64,000 bases of DNA from Sulfitobacter sp. S223. GTDB taxonomy: Bacteria > Pseudomonadota > Alphaproteobacteria > Rhodobacterales > Rhodobacteraceae. The stretch's first letter is position 1. The number at the start of each line of letters is the position of its first letter. Of this stretch, positions 36,966 to 46,944 are shown in pieces. Both the position numbers and the translations under genes were made by a program. Location of the stretch: NCBI RefSeq assembly GCF_025143825.1, contig NZ_CP083560.1, positions 3,410,001 through 3,474,000 of the forward strand. The letters are read 5' to 3'. Under the pieces are notes generated by a model. That model made no database searches, was not told the origin of the DNA, and was given only the letters and a program-made list of their open reading frames with translations.

Positions 36966-37196
36966 TCAGCGGATGTACCACCGATCAGGGCGCGCTGCAT
37001 GTCGTTTGTCAGGCTCGGACCAATCCATTTGTTTGAGGATGAAATAGCTGAGCGGAAGGGAGATCAGCGCCCCTGCGATAAGCGCGCCGATCATGGTGGG
37101 GAAGGAGAAGAAACCGGCCATGATGATGGCCACGGCGATAGCGCCCGAGGTGACGGAGAAGGCGATGGAGTAGATGGCGAAAGCGAAGTGGAGCAT
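36966..37196 (-). CDS. Small two-helix membrane protein, paralogue B
   Basis: A 76-residue protein homologous to paralogue A (36170-36361), with a longer charged tail (WSEPDKRHAARPDRWYIR). AGAGGA lies before the ATG. It sits 27 bases upstream of phnA on the same strand, so the three genes probably form one unit. Function unknown. Confidence 0.68.
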   Translation of the reverse strand: MLHFAFAIYSIAFSVTSGAIAVAIIMAGFFSFPTMIGALIAGALISLPLSYFILKQMDWSEPDKRHAARPDRWYIR

Positions 37197-37336
37197 GGCG
37201 CGGGTCCTCTGGGCTGTGGTCTAGAGGATAGGGCGCTTGGGGGTTTGTTCAAATGGGGTGGTGCGCCGGAGGCGTGGGGGTGGGTGATAAGCACCGGACA
37301 CGGGCGCTGCCAATTCAGAGATTTGGCAGTCCTAAA

Positions 37337-38151
37337 TCAAAACGAGTACTGAAACACTAACCAAACTGACACCATTGTTGGCAAAAGCGAAATGGCTGAA
37401 CCGACTGCAAGCAATGCAAATACGAAGCATCTTAACCGTGGGCTGGAATAGTCTTTTATCAGGTACTCAAGACGAAAAACATCGATGGAAAAATCAGGAG
37501 ATGTTGCAAAAAACGATTTCCAAATTGCAAACTCCACCCTGCGTTGATTCGCCACACAGTCAAAAATTGGGTCGATATCAGGAAGCCCATTGAACATGTA
37601 GAAGCTTGTCTCATCGGCGCCTTCGTTTTTAATTTTCTCAATTGGATTATGGTTAATCCAATCTTCACTTTTTTAAAAACCTCAATTATTAATCGATAGA
37701 TTGACGATTTAATCTTCGCAGGAAAGTTCCAAGTTTCTGGAATATCATGGAAGGATTCCACAACCTCAATACGTCTTGTTTCACAAGCCTCAATCGTTTC
37801 TTCGAAGCTACCAATGACGGCATTATCTGTCTTTGTACTTTCTTTGAATTGAATGAAATCAGAATACTGTTCTGAACTTTTTATTGTATCCGGCGCGATA
37901 AGTGAAAATATGCCGGTCGCCGCACCCAGAAGCGACAGTCCAATGTACAAAATCTCAACTCGCCGATCCGCTAAGTACTTAAGCCAACCCTCTGAGAGCT
38001 CAACAGGACCCAGCAATATATAGTTTTCCAAGCCTGTATTTAGAAAGACCAGAAAGCCAAGAAATGGCGCAACAATCGTCAATCTTGCCAAATTGCTTTT
38101 GCCAAAACGTGCCAATCGAGACCATCTGATCGCCTCGTTAAAGTTATTCAT
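37337..38151 (-). pseudogene. AT-rich membrane protein gene with a frameshift at an A6 run
   Basis: Two frames on the minus strand read as one protein. From ATG 38151, or GTG 38217, the first gives two helices (LTIVAPFLGFLVFLNTGL and VEILYIGLSLLGAATGIF) and a cytosolic part down to VFKK. The continuation is in the -1 frame: KSEDWINHNPIEKIKNEGAD, followed by a C-terminal helix pair and a stop at 37337. Reading seven A instead of six at 37669-37674 would restore a 271-residue protein. The first frame alone continues to a stop at 37459 with unlike residues. A hand count of 37681-37740 gives about 35% G+C, far below the neighbours. Unrecognised family; true mutation or sequencing error cannot be told apart. 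Confidence 0.75.
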
Positions 38152-38273
38152 AGCCAGTCTATTCCATTTTTGAAAATGAATGTCATGAGACAAAGATAAC
38201 TTACTTAGCCGCGGCACTCCATCTTGACCCAGTGGGAACGCGCATTGCTTTGCAATACGCTGCCTCCCACCGT

Positions 38274-38314
38274 CAACAAAAAACCGTCAGCTTTCAGCTG
38301 ACGGTTTTTTGTTG
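38274..38314. terminator. Strong bidirectional terminator downstream of lepA
   Basis: A perfect inverted repeat (38274-38314) with arms of 19 bases, CAACAAAAAACCGTCAGCT and its complement, and a TTC loop ends in runs of A and T on both sides. It separates lepA from the AT-rich gene. Confidence 0.92.
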
Positions 38315-38315
38315 C

Positions 38316-40115
38316 TTAGCCATCCATTTTAAGTGCGCTGATGAAAGCTTCCTGCGGAATATCCACTTTCCCAAACTGCCGCATCTTCTTCTTACCCGCC
38401 TTCTGCTTATCCAGCAGTTTGCGTTTACGCGAGGCGTCGCCGCCGTAGCATTTGGCGGTCACGTCTTTGCGCATGGCAGACAGGGTCTCACGCGCGATCA
38501 CCTTGCCGCCAATCGCCGCTTGGATCGGGATTTTGAACATGTGGCGGGGGATCAGGTCTTTTAGTTTTTCGACCATCGCACGGCCGCGCATTTCGGCGCG
38601 GTCGCGGTGGACCATCGTGCTAAGCGCATCGACGGGTTCGTCGTTCACAAGGATGCTCATTTTCACCAGCGCATCTTCGCGGTAGCCGATCATCGCATAG
38701 TCGAAGCTGGCATAGCCCTTGGTCACCGATTTCAGACGGTCGTAAAAGTCGAACACCACCTCATTGAGCGGCAGATCATAGACCACCATCGCGCGGGAAC
38801 CGGCATAGGTCAGATCCATTTGGATGCCACGGCGGTCCTGACACAGCTTCAGCACGTCACCAAGGTATTCGTCGGGCACAAGGATCGTCGCCTTGATCCG
38901 CGGCTCTTCAAGGTGGTCCACGAACGTCAGGTCGGGCATGTCGGCGGGGTTGTGCAGTTCCTGCATGGAGCCGTCGCGCATGTGGATGTGATAGATCACC
39001 GACGGCGCAGTGGTGATTAGGTCGATGTCATACTCACGCTCGATCCGGTCGCGGATCACTTCGAGGTGCAGCAGGCCCAAGAACCCGCAGCGGAAGCCAA
39101 AGCCAAGTGCGGCGGATGTTTCCATCTCGTAGCTAAAGCTCGCGTCGTTCAACGCCAGCTTTTCAATGCTGTCGCGCAGGTCTTCGAACTCGGCCGCGTC
39201 CACGGGGAATAGGCCACAGAAAACCACAGGCTGGGACGGCTTAAAGCCCGGCAGCGCTTTGTCGCACGGCTTTTTCTCATGGGTAATGGTGTCACCCACG
39301 CGCGTGTCGCGCACCTGTTTAATGGAGGCGGTGAGGAAGCCGATCTCGCCCGGGCCAAGCACGTCAATTTCCGTCATGGCCGGACGGAACACGCCGATGC
39401 GGTCCACGTGGTGGACGGAGCCGTTTTGCATCATCGTGATGCGGTCGCCCTTTTTCAGCTGCCCGTCCATAATACGGACAAGAACGATCACACCGAGGTA
39501 GCTATCATACCATGAATCCACCAGCATCGCCTTAAGCGGTGCATCCAGCGTACCCTTTGGCGCGGGCAGGTGGTGAACGATGGCCTCCAGAGTCTCGACA
39601 ATACCCTCACCGGTTTTCGCAGACACACGGATCGCGCCAGACGCGTCGATACCGATCACGTCTTCGATTTGTTCAGCCACACGGTCACAATCGGTGGCGG
39701 GCAGGTCGATCTTGTTCAGGACCGGCACGATCTCATGATCGGCGTCGATGGCGTGATACACGTTGGCCAGCGTCTGTGCTTCGACGCCTTGCGTGGAATC
39801 GACAACCAGCAACGAACCTTCAACCGCGCGCATGGAGCGGGAGACTTCGTAGGCAAAATCGACGTGACCCGGCGTGTCGATCAGATTGAGGACATATTCC
39901 TCACCATTGAGCGCCTTGTAGTTGATCCGCACGGTCTGGGCCTTGATCGTGATGCCCCGCTCACGCTCGATGTCCATGCTATCCAGCATCTGCGCTTTCA
40001 TATCGCGCAAGGCGACGGTCTGCGTCTCTTGGATGAGACGGTCAGCGAGGGTGGATTTGCCATGGTCGATGTGCGCGACGATGGAGAAATTGCGGATGTG
40101 TGAAAGTGGTGTCAT
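38316..40115 (-). CDS. lepA: Elongation factor 4 (LepA)
   Basis: Ribosome-associated GTPase that back-translocates stalled ribosomes. The G domain is intact: G1 AHIDHGKST at about residues 14-22, G3 DTPGHVDF and G4 NKID. The C-terminal LepA-specific domain ends in the basic [18 protein letters not shown] and [10 protein letters not shown]. The 599-residue length from ATG 40115 matches the family; the frame extends to 40244 with no recognisable extra N-terminus. It is divergent from the porin gene. Confidence 0.97.
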   Translation of the reverse strand: MTPLSHIRNFSIVAHIDHGKSTLADRLIQETQTVALRDMKAQMLDSMDIERERGITIKAQTVRINYKALNGEEYVLNLIDTPGHVDFAYEVSRSMRAVEGSLLVVDSTQGVEAQTLANVYHAIDADHEIVPVLNKIDLPATDCDRVAEQIEDVIGIDASGAIRVSAKTGEGIVETLEAIVHHLPAPKGTLDAPLKAMLVDSWYDSYLGVIVLVRIMDGQLKKGDRITMMQNGSVHHVDRIGVFRPAMTEIDVLGPGEIGFLTASIKQVRDTRVGDTITHEKKPCDKALPGFKPSQPVVFCGLFPVDAAEFEDLRDSIEKLALNDASFSYEMETSAALGFGFRCGFLGLLHLEVIRDRIEREYDIDLITTAPSVIYHIHMRDGSMQELHNPADMPDLTFVDHLEEPRIKATILVPDEYLGDVLKLCQDRRGIQMDLTYAGSRAMVVYDLPLNEVVFDFYDRLKSVTKGYASFDYAMIGYREDALVKMSILVNDEPVDALSTMVHRDRAEMRGRAMVEKLKDLIPRHMFKIPIQAAIGGKVIARETLSAMRKDVTAKCYGGDASRKRKLLDKQKAGKKKMRQFGKVDIPQEAFISALKMDG

Positions 40116-40402
40116 GAATTGGATATGTAGGGGTTTTGAAGGGCGGTCAAGGTGGATGATGATCCTTGGGGGACTGCTTTTGCGTGCAATTATGACGCGC
40201 GTACGCCAGACATCCGGTTGATCGCCGCCAGCGCGGGACAGCATGACGCAGCGGACGCCCCCAAAGACAGATCACGAGCCCACTCACAGCTCCGTGATCT
40301 ATTGTGTTCACACTTGAATTTCCATCCGGAAAAAGGAGGCGCATAGGGGGCGCGACGGCCAAATTTCGCCGCCTCTCTAAAAATACCCAAAAAGGACAAA
40401 CC

Positions 40403-41485
40403 ATGCGCCCGATCAATCGTTTAGCCGTGCCTGCATTGCTCGCTCTTCCAACATTTGCTGCCGCTCAGGACACCGCCCCGGAGTGGGACTTCTACGGGCA
40501 ACTGAACCTTGGAATTATCAATGTTGATAACGGCGTAGATACAGAGACAGCCCTGATCGACAACGACAATTCGAACTCTCGTGTCGGTGTGACCTTTCGG
40601 CAGGATTTGGCCAATGGCGGTCAATTCCGGTTCAACTTTGAAACCGCGCTCGGCTTGACCGGATCAAGCGCCATAAATGGCGACGACAACGATCTGGATG
40701 CCGGTTACAACCGTCGTGAACTGCGCAAGCTGGAAATCATCTATCAAACAGCCACAATAGGTACATTCTCGTTCGGTCAAGGCAGCATCGCAACAGACGG
40801 TTCGGGTGAGGCCGACTTTTCAGGCACTGGCGTTGCTGCCTATGCCGGCACAAGCGACCTTGCAGGCAGCCAATCGCTTGCGCTGACTGACGGGACGATC
40901 TCTGGCACTTCCATCGGCAATGCATTCAAAACCTTTGACGGCGGCCGTCGCTTCCGCATCCGCTATGACACGCCAACCTATAATGGCTTCGGATTCGCAG
41001 TGTCGGCAGGTCAGGAAGTTCTGGCCAGCGGCAACGATGATGAATTCTACGACTTTGGCCTGTCATACGACAAAGACTACGGCGACTACAAAGTCGCAGC
41101 GCGTCTGGGCCACTCGATCCGCGACAGCGCCGAAGCATTCACCGTGGCCTCTGCCGCAGTCCTGCACGAGCCCACAGGCCTGAGCTTTGCCTTGGCTGCC
41201 GGTCAATCCCGAGAAGCGGATACAGATTACGCCTACGCAAAAGTAGGCTATCAGCGTGACTGGGTATCCTTCGGACGCACATATCTTTCTGCCGATTTTT
41301 ACAGCGGGTCGGATTTCGCATTTGCAGGCAGCGATTCGCAATCTTTCGGCATTGCGGTCGTGCAAAAGGTCGACGCCTATAACGTCGAACTTTACGCGAC
41401 ATACCGGACCTTTGAAGTTGATGGCGGCACAAGCAATTTTGACGATGTTGACGTGACATTCGTGGGCGCGCGCTGGAAGTTCTAA
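40403..41485 (+). CDS. General porin
   Basis: A 360-residue outer-membrane protein. A signal peptide (ALLALPTFAAAQ) is followed by alternating hydrophobic and polar beta-strands rich in Gly, Asp and aromatic residues, and it ends in VGARWKF with the C-terminal Phe required for outer-membrane assembly. The EWDFYGQLNLGI opening is typical of Rhodobacteraceae porins. AAGGA lies about seven bases before ATG 40403; an in-frame ATG at 40304 is not used. A terminator follows. Confidence 0.92.
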   Translation: MRPINRLAVPALLALPTFAAAQDTAPEWDFYGQLNLGIINVDNGVDTETALIDNDNSNSRVGVTFRQDLANGGQFRFNFETALGLTGSSAINGDDNDLDAGYNRRELRKLEIIYQTATIGTFSFGQGSIATDGSGEADFSGTGVAAYAGTSDLAGSQSLALTDGTISGTSIGNAFKTFDGGRRFRIRYDTPTYNGFGFAVSAGQEVLASGNDDEFYDFGLSYDKDYGDYKVAARLGHSIRDSAEAFTVASAAVLHEPTGLSFALAAGQSREADTDYAYAKVGYQRDWVSFGRTYLSADFYSGSDFAFAGSDSQSFGIAVVQKVDAYNVELYATYRTFEVDGGTSNFDDVDVTFVGARWKF

Positions 41486-41508
41486 ACACTCTAAAATACC
41501 AGCTCCTG

Positions 41509-41547
41509 ACGCCACCGCAGAGAAATTCTGGGGTGGCGTTTTCATTT
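41509..41547 (+). terminator. Terminator downstream of porin
   Basis: ACGCCACC (41509-41516) pairs with GGTGGCGT (41532-41539), with an inner CAGA/TCTG pairing, and is followed by TTTTCATTT. It lies 23 bases after the porin stop. Confidence 0.8.
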
Positions 41548-41652
41548 GTGATTTGAAGAAAACTCAAACTTGTGCATACTAGGCAGCAGAGCAGATAAAG
41601 CCGCACCCAAAGGGGAAAACCCCATTCGCGGCATGAGACAAAGGCAGAGATA

Positions 41653-42006
41653 ATGAAACCAATGGTTTTGGCGCTTGTAGCGCTGTCCACAGTTGCCGCC
41701 TGCGGTGGCAAAGCGTCAAACTACACCACGCGGGGGGCATTTACCCCGACGCAGCTTTATGCGACGGGCCCACTCCAACGCGCCTGTATGGCGCAAGGAC
41801 GCAAGGCCGCCAGTTCACAACGGTGTGGCTGCGTTCAGGCTGTCGCTGATCAACAGCTATCCTCATCTGATCAACGCCGCGGTGTAAAAGCGTTCAAAGA
41901 CCCACATAAGGTGCAGGTATGGCGCCAGTCCGATCGCGCCTCTGACAATGCCTTCTGGGCGACGTGGAAAGCGTTTGGTCGCACCGCCGCCGCCGTCTGT
42001 TCCTAA
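41653..42006 (+). CDS. Small lipoprotein of unknown function
   Basis: A 117-residue protein with a lipoprotein signal (ALSTVAAC, Cys about residue 17) and two more Cys pairs. It has a short basic and Ser-rich middle (AQGRKAASSQRCGC) and ends with TWKAFGRTAAAVCS. Similar short lipoproteins occur in Rhodobacteraceae and are sometimes misnamed arginine transporter. Function unknown. It lies between the porin and the LMW phosphatase in its own unit. Confidence 0.72.
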   Translation: MKPMVLALVALSTVAACGGKASNYTTRGAFTPTQLYATGPLQRACMAQGRKAASSQRCGCVQAVADQQLSSSDQRRGVKAFKDPHKVQVWRQSDRASDNAFWATWKAFGRTAAAVCS

Positions 42007-42112
42007 GACCGGGCTGCACTGCGTCGCATAGACCTCTTGATCAGATTTCGTTCGGACTGATGGAAACCAGGTCAACGGCAGCGCATGCGGGCGCTTGCGT
42101 GTTTTCCTATTT

Positions 42113-42577
42113 CTAGACAGGCGATTGCGTTGGCGGACCAAACCGATCTTGCAGTCGCGTCGCAATCTGATCGCGCGCGTTGCGAAATTGGGCAAGTGTG
42201 GCTTCACGTCCATCCCCCAGCCCTGTCGGGTCAAGGATCGGCCAATATTCAACATCCAAGTGAAAGTACCGCGTCAGCTCAAGCGCGCGGCGTTGGGATG
42301 CAGGCGACAATGCAACGACCAGATCAAAAGAGCTAAGGTCATCGCCCCACTCTTCCATTTCGTCAAAACTGCGCGAGCGATGGCGTGACAGTTCGACACC
42401 CATCTCCTGACAGACCGCTATCGAGAAACCGTTAATCTCAAGGTCATTTTTGACCCCAACGGACTGAACATAAACATCCATGCCGAAGAATTTCTTCATC
42501 AGGCCTTCGGCCATGGGGGAACGGACCGCATTGTGATCGCAGCAAAAAAGGACTGATTGCGGCAGCTGCTGCGTCAC
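42113..42577 (-). CDS. Low-molecular-weight phosphatase-family protein
   Basis: A 154-residue protein tyrosine-phosphatase-like enzyme. The CX5R loop is C13-DHNAV-R19-S, and LDPTG carries the likely general-acid Asp. It starts at GTG 42577, just past the UPF0262 stop, with GGGGG before it. In related genomes this gene follows UPF0262 and precedes infA; here infA is not next, and the following gene is a small lipoprotein on the opposite strand. The substrate is unknown. Confidence 0.85.
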   Translation of the reverse strand: MTQQLPQSVLFCCDHNAVRSPMAEGLMKKFFGMDVYVQSVGVKNDLEINGFSIAVCQEMGVELSRHRSRSFDEMEEWGDDLSSFDLVVALSPASQRRALELTRYFHLDVEYWPILDPTGLGDGREATLAQFRNARDQIATRLQDRFGPPTQSPV

Positions 42578-42578
42578 G

Positions 42579-43058
42579 TCAGCCCCCGAAGTGTAGAACA
42601 CAAATGAGGGTGAACAGACGGCGTGCGGTATCAATATCGATTTCCGCCTTTCCCTCCAGCCGTTCCTGCAACACACGAGAACCTTCCATGTGAATACCGC
42701 GGCGCGCCATATCGATCGTTTCGATCTGGGCCGGCGGCAGCTTTTTCACGGCGTCAAAATAGCTCTCGCAGATTTGAAAGTAATCTTTGACCACCTGACG
42801 AAACGGCCCAAGTGATAGATGGAATTCTGCCGCTTTTTCGGAATCTTCAGTATTCACATCGAATACCAGTCGCTTGTCCCGAATGGATAGATCCAGATGG
42901 TATGGCCCCGGCGGAACGGCACGCCCTTCGCGCGAAGGAAGCACAAAGGTGTTGTCCTCCAAAAGGTCAAACATAGCAACACGGCGCTCCTGCTCGATCT
43001 CCGCTGTAGGCGGGGGGAGGTTGGCGTCATCAAGGTTGATCTGAACGATGCGGGACAT
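42579..43058 (-). CDS. UPF0262 family protein
   Basis: A 159-residue protein that fits the UPF0262 family, conserved in alphaproteobacteria. It has a late KDYFQICESYFDAVKKLPP stretch and a DTARRLFTLICVLHFGG end. Function unknown. AAGGA lies eight bases before ATG 43058, and the frame continues upstream to 43130 without support. It follows hisD and is coupled to the phosphatase gene. Confidence 0.88.
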   Translation of the reverse strand: MSRIVQINLDDANLPPPTAEIEQERRVAMFDLLEDNTFVLPSREGRAVPPGPYHLDLSIRDKRLVFDVNTEDSEKAAEFHLSLGPFRQVVKDYFQICESYFDAVKKLPPAQIETIDMARRGIHMEGSRVLQERLEGKAEIDIDTARRLFTLICVLHFGG

Positions 43059-43206
43059 CGGCGCATCCTTTTGCGAGAGGTTTAGCGGCTTGAATACGCC
43101 AGCACGCGCGGCGTGGCAATGGATGCGCATCTTTTCATGTCAAATGCGGACCGCTTGAGATCGGCGGTATCATTGCTGTCGTCTGTGCAAACCGCTCTAG
43201 TGCCCC

Positions 43207-44508
43207 TTATCGGTTCAGCTTATCCAGCCGCGCCGTCACCGAAAGACCGTGCGCTTCGAGGCTTTCGGACGATGCGAGCCGTTCTGCGGCAGGACCGATG
43301 GCGCGCAAGGCTTCGGGCGTCATATGCGCCAGCGTTGTACGTTTCATAAAATCGAGCACCGAAAGGCCTGAAGAAAAGCGTGCTGAACGGGCAGTCGGAA
43401 GCACGTGGTTGGGGCCGCCCACATAGTCGCCAATCGCCTCCGGTGTCCACTGACCCAGAAAGATCGCACCGGCATGCGTGATACTTGCGCTCAAAGCGTG
43501 CGGATCAGCCACGCAAAGTTCAAGATGCTCAGGGGCAATCCTGTCTGCTAGGCGCGCGGCCGTGTTCAGATCAGGGACAGTGATGATGGCACCGAAATCA
43601 CGCCACGAGGGGCCCGCAATATGCGCACGCTGCAATGTCTCCAGTCGCCGCTCGACCGCTGCGGCAACGGCTTTGCCAAAGGCGGGGTCGGTTGTAATCA
43701 GCAAGGACTGCGCGCTTTCGTCATGTTCAGCCTGCGACAACAGATCAAGGGCGATCCAGTCCGGATCATTGTCACCATCCGCGATAACAAGAATTTCTGA
43801 CGGACCGGCAATCATGTCGATGCCCACTTTGCCAAAGACGCGGCGTTTGGCTGCGGCGACAAAGGCATTACCGGGACCGGTGATCTTGTCCACCGGTGCG
43901 ATTGCATCGGTACCATAGGCCAGCGCAGCCACGGCCTGAGCGCCGCCAATGCGGTAGATTTCGTCTACGCCTGATATTTGCGCAGCCAGCAGAACCAGAG
44001 GATTAAGTACCCCGTCTGGTGTCGGCACGACCATGGCAAGGCGAGTGACGCCGGCAACTTTGGCCGGAATCGCATTCATCAAAACCGAGCTGGGGTAACT
44101 GGCCAGCCCACCCGGCACGTAAAGGCCCGCGGCAGAGACCGCCGACCAACGCCATCCCAGCGTGGCTCCGGCCTCATCTGTCCATTCCGCATCTTCGGGC
44201 AGTTGACGTTCATGGTAGGAGCGTATCCTCGCGGCTGCCAGCTCCAAGGCGGCCCTATCCTCGGCCGAAACCTGATGACATGCTGTCGCGACTTCTTCGC
44301 TGGTGATGCGCAGGCTGTCCGGTGTCAGTGTGATCCGGTCGAACTTTGCCGTTAATTCAATCACCGCTGCGTCACCGCGCATACGTACATCGTCGATGAT
44401 ACCAGCCACTGTGGCATCCACATCGGGGCTGTCTTCGCGCTTGGCGTTCAGTAGCGTTGTGAAGGATGCTTCAAAATCGGCATCAGTGGCATCAAGGAAT
44501 ACGGGCAT
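43207..44508 (-). CDS. hisD: Histidinol dehydrogenase
   Basis: The last two oxidation steps in histidine biosynthesis, L-histidinol to L-histidine with NAD+. The 433-residue protein has the family signature around DMIAGPSEILVIAD, two Glu/His catalytic residues in DRIAPEHLELCV, and zinc ligands in the GPNHVLPT segment. It stands between DUF2948 and UPF0262, a usual order in Rhodobacterales; no other his genes are near. Confidence 0.96.
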   Translation of the reverse strand: MPVFLDATDADFEASFTTLLNAKREDSPDVDATVAGIIDDVRMRGDAAVIELTAKFDRITLTPDSLRITSEEVATACHQVSAEDRAALELAAARIRSYHERQLPEDAEWTDEAGATLGWRWSAVSAAGLYVPGGLASYPSSVLMNAIPAKVAGVTRLAMVVPTPDGVLNPLVLLAAQISGVDEIYRIGGAQAVAALAYGTDAIAPVDKITGPGNAFVAAAKRRVFGKVGIDMIAGPSEILVIADGDNDPDWIALDLLSQAEHDESAQSLLITTDPAFGKAVAAAVERRLETLQRAHIAGPSWRDFGAIITVPDLNTAARLADRIAPEHLELCVADPHALSASITHAGAIFLGQWTPEAIGDYVGGPNHVLPTARSARFSSGLSVLDFMKRTTLAHMTPEALRAIGPAAERLASSESLEAHGLSVTARLDKLNR

Positions 44509-44656
44509 GGGACAAGCTCCTGTGTTGGCTCAAGCAGGTAGCGGCGTTCGCCGCTTTCCTCAAGGGGCGAGCGGCAGCTGCATTTTGACGCGGGTGCAAG
44601 TATTTAAGGGAGTTAGAGCAAAACGCTGTCCTGCAAATACAGCTACGGGCAATGGT

Positions 44657-45127
44657 TTAGTCTGGATGGTTCGGACGTTTTTTCGACGGTGCCACATAGG
44701 GGCGCGTTACGTCTTTAAGTGTCACATCCAGTGCTTCCACAGTCAGGCGAATAGCCCCGTCTCCGGCAAGCGTCAGGGTGACTTGCCCCGAGGGGCTTTC
44801 GCTTTCGTCAAACGCCATGTGCAAAAGAGACAGCACCGTGTCGGCATCCCCCTTCGGCACCCCCTGAGAGGCAACCGCCTGCACATTGGAGAACATCAAT
44901 ACCGATTGAACACGCTCTGGCGCATGACGTTTGGCACCTGCGTCTTCCCAGCGTACGCGGTTCAGTAGCAGGGCAAAGCGGCCTTCGCGCTTAAGCCAGC
45001 GCATCTCGGACGCGGGAAACACCGCGTCCTGCACAAGCGAGGAAATGACTACCAGATCGTCGGCGTCCAAAGCGCCGAGGTTCAGCGGTGCTTCGCCGCC
45101 ATCTTCAAAGCGTGCATCATCATTCAT
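44657..45127 (-). CDS. DUF2948 family protein
   Basis: A 156-residue protein that fits DUF2948, found in alphaproteobacteria next to murA. Visible features are an N-terminal [23 protein letters not shown] and [21 protein letters not shown]. The end is charged ([12 protein letters not shown]). It overlaps the murA stop by 4 bases (ATGA), so it is coupled to murA. Function unknown. Confidence 0.87.
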   Translation of the reverse strand: MNDDARFEDGGEAPLNLGALDADDLVVISSLVQDAVFPASEMRWLKREGRFALLLNRVRWEDAGAKRHAPERVQSVLMFSNVQAVASQGVPKGDADTVLSLLHMAFDESESPSGQVTLTLAGDGAIRLTVEALDVTLKDVTRPYVAPSKKRPNHPD

Positions 45128-46395
45128 TCGTCTTTGATCCGCTCAATATTGGCCCCAACGCCGGACAGTTTCGCCACCACATGCTCATACCCTCGATCCA
45201 GATGGTAGACACGGGAAACCTTCGTCTCACCCTCAGCAGCCATGCCTGCAAGGATCAACGAAACAGAGGCACGCAGGTCAGTCGCCATAACAGGCGCACC
45301 TTTGAGTTTTTCTACGCCGGTCACAATGGCCTTACCGCCGTGCACGTCCACTTTCGCGCCCATGCGGATCAACTCCGGCGCGTGCATAAAGCGATTCTCA
45401 AAGATTTTCTCCTCAAGCGTCGATGTCCCTTCGGCCGTACACAAAAGCGCCATCATCTGCGCCTGCAGGTCTGTCGGGAAACCCGGAAAGGGTTCGGTTG
45501 TCACATCAACTGCGCTAACGCGGTCCCCGCGACGCTTCACCTTGAGGCCTTTGTCCGTCTCGGTCACTTCAATACCCGCGGCGTCCAGCTTTTCGCAGAA
45601 AGCGCCAATCAGGTTGATGCGTCCGCCCAGCAACTCAACCTCACCACCGCAGATGGCGGGCGCAAGCATGTAAGTGCCCAGCTCAATTCGGTCCGTGACA
45701 ACAGGGTGCGTCGCAGCGCCCAAGCGGTCCACACCCTGAATGGTGATGCTGGATGTGCCGTCGCCGTCAATCTGCGCGCCCATGCGGCGCAAGCAATCCG
45801 CTAGATCCACGATCTCCGGCTCACGCGCGGCATTGTTGATTACTGTGGTTCCCTTGGCCAGCGTGGCAGCCATCATGATATTTTCGGTCGCGCCAACAGA
45901 GGCGAAGGGGAAATCAATGACAGCCCCCTTAAGGCGCCCACCAGCAGCCTTTGCGTACAGGTAGCCATCGCGCAGATCAATTTCCGCGCCCATTTTGGCC
46001 AAACCATCCGTGTGAATATCCATAGGCCGCGCGCCAATTGCGCATCCGCCGGGCAGAGACACCTCAGCATAGCCTTCACGCGCCAGCAGCGGCCCCAATA
46101 CCAGATTGGAGGCACGCATTTTGCGCACAATGTCATATTCCGCTCGAGTGTTGATCTCACCATGGGAAGACATGGCAATCACCCTGCCCTCTTGGAGGGA
46201 AGTGACCTCAGCGCCCAGAGACTGCAACAACTGCGTCATGGTGCGGATGTCGGACAGGCGCGGCGCGTTGGTCAGCGTCAGCGGCTCTTCGCTGAGCAGT
46301 GTCGCAGGCATCAGCGTCAGGCAGGCGTTCTTCGCACCCGCAATCGGAATTGAGCCCGCCAGCGGCCCACCGCCCCGTACCAGAATTGCGTCCAT
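45124..46395 (-). CDS. murA: UDP-N-acetylglucosamine 1-carboxyvinyltransferase
   Basis: First step of peptidoglycan synthesis: adds enolpyruvate from PEP to UDP-GlcNAc; the target of fosfomycin. K22-N23 (GAKNACLT) and C118 (LPGGCAIG), equivalent to Cys115 of E. coli and the fosfomycin target, are present. A Cys here means sensitivity is expected. Length 423 is normal. It is between a small basic protein (3-base gap) and DUF2948 (4-base overlap). Confidence 0.96.
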   Translation of the reverse strand: MDAILVRGGGPLAGSIPIAGAKNACLTLMPATLLSEEPLTLTNAPRLSDIRTMTQLLQSLGAEVTSLQEGRVIAMSSHGEINTRAEYDIVRKMRASNLVLGPLLAREGYAEVSLPGGCAIGARPMDIHTDGLAKMGAEIDLRDGYLYAKAAGGRLKGAVIDFPFASVGATENIMMAATLAKGTTVINNAAREPEIVDLADCLRRMGAQIDGDGTSSITIQGVDRLGAATHPVVTDRIELGTYMLAPAICGGEVELLGGRINLIGAFCEKLDAAGIEVTETDKGLKVKRRGDRVSAVDVTTEPFPGFPTDLQAQMMALLCTAEGTSTLEEKIFENRFMHAPELIRMGAKVDVHGGKAIVTGVEKLKGAPVMATDLRASVSLILAGMAAEGETKVSRVYHLDRGYEHVVAKLSGVGANIERIKDE

Positions 46396-46398
46396 GTT

Positions 46399-46596
46399 TT
46401 AGGATTCCTTGTCTTGCGCGGTTTGCGCTGTGCCTGTGGTGCTGCCCTCTGACGTATCCGTCGCCCGCGCCCGCGCCTGCGTTTTGCGCCGCGCCATGTT
46501 AGCCTTAAGCGCCTGAGACAGCCGCGCCTGCTTGCGCGCAGCTTCTGCCGCTTTAGGTGTTTGGGCCGGAGTGTGAGAGGACTGTTTGTCTGCCAT
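46399..46596 (-). CDS. Small basic disordered protein upstream of murA
   Basis: A 65-residue protein, rich in Ala, Lys, Arg, Gln and Ser, with a predicted helix (KAAEAARKQARLSQALKANM) and a disordered tail. It ends 3 bases before murA on the same strand. It is probably translated, but no known domain is seen and it may be a small RNA-binding or regulatory protein. Coding status is less certain than for the neighbours. Confidence 0.5.
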   Translation of the reverse strand: MADKQSSHTPAQTPKAAEAARKQARLSQALKANMARRKTQARARATDTSEGSTTGTAQTAQDKES

Positions 46597-46692
46597 AGCG
46601 CCTGTCTAGCGCAGGTACTGCGCGGGGTCCAGATTAGGCGCGAATTTGGGTTGCGCAAGCGACGGATAGAAGCTAATCAGCCCGCTATCGGC

Positions 46693-46767
<75 letters not shown>

Positions 46768-46944
46768 TGTTCCCAGAACATTTATTGATTTGAAGCTTTG
46801 GACCCGGCTGGTCGCAGATCTATCGCGCGGTGCGTTCCGACCTGAACGCAGCATGTAGTTGGATGAAATCTGTGGTCTCAAGAAAGAGGGTGGGCGCATT
46901 TCCGACCCTAAAAAGGCGGGAAATTGGGCTCCTTACTGAGGGCC

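Noticed and set aside
36170..37196. CTP synthetase
   Set aside because: The name is used for such small proteins in databases, but 63-76 residues with two helices cannot be that enzyme.
37337..37674. Classic -1 programmed frameshift signal at the A6 run
   Set aside because: The zero-frame reading GTT TTT AAA AAA GTG does not give an X-XXY-YYZ heptamer that pairs well after a -1 shift; a mutation, sequencing error or transcript slippage is simpler.
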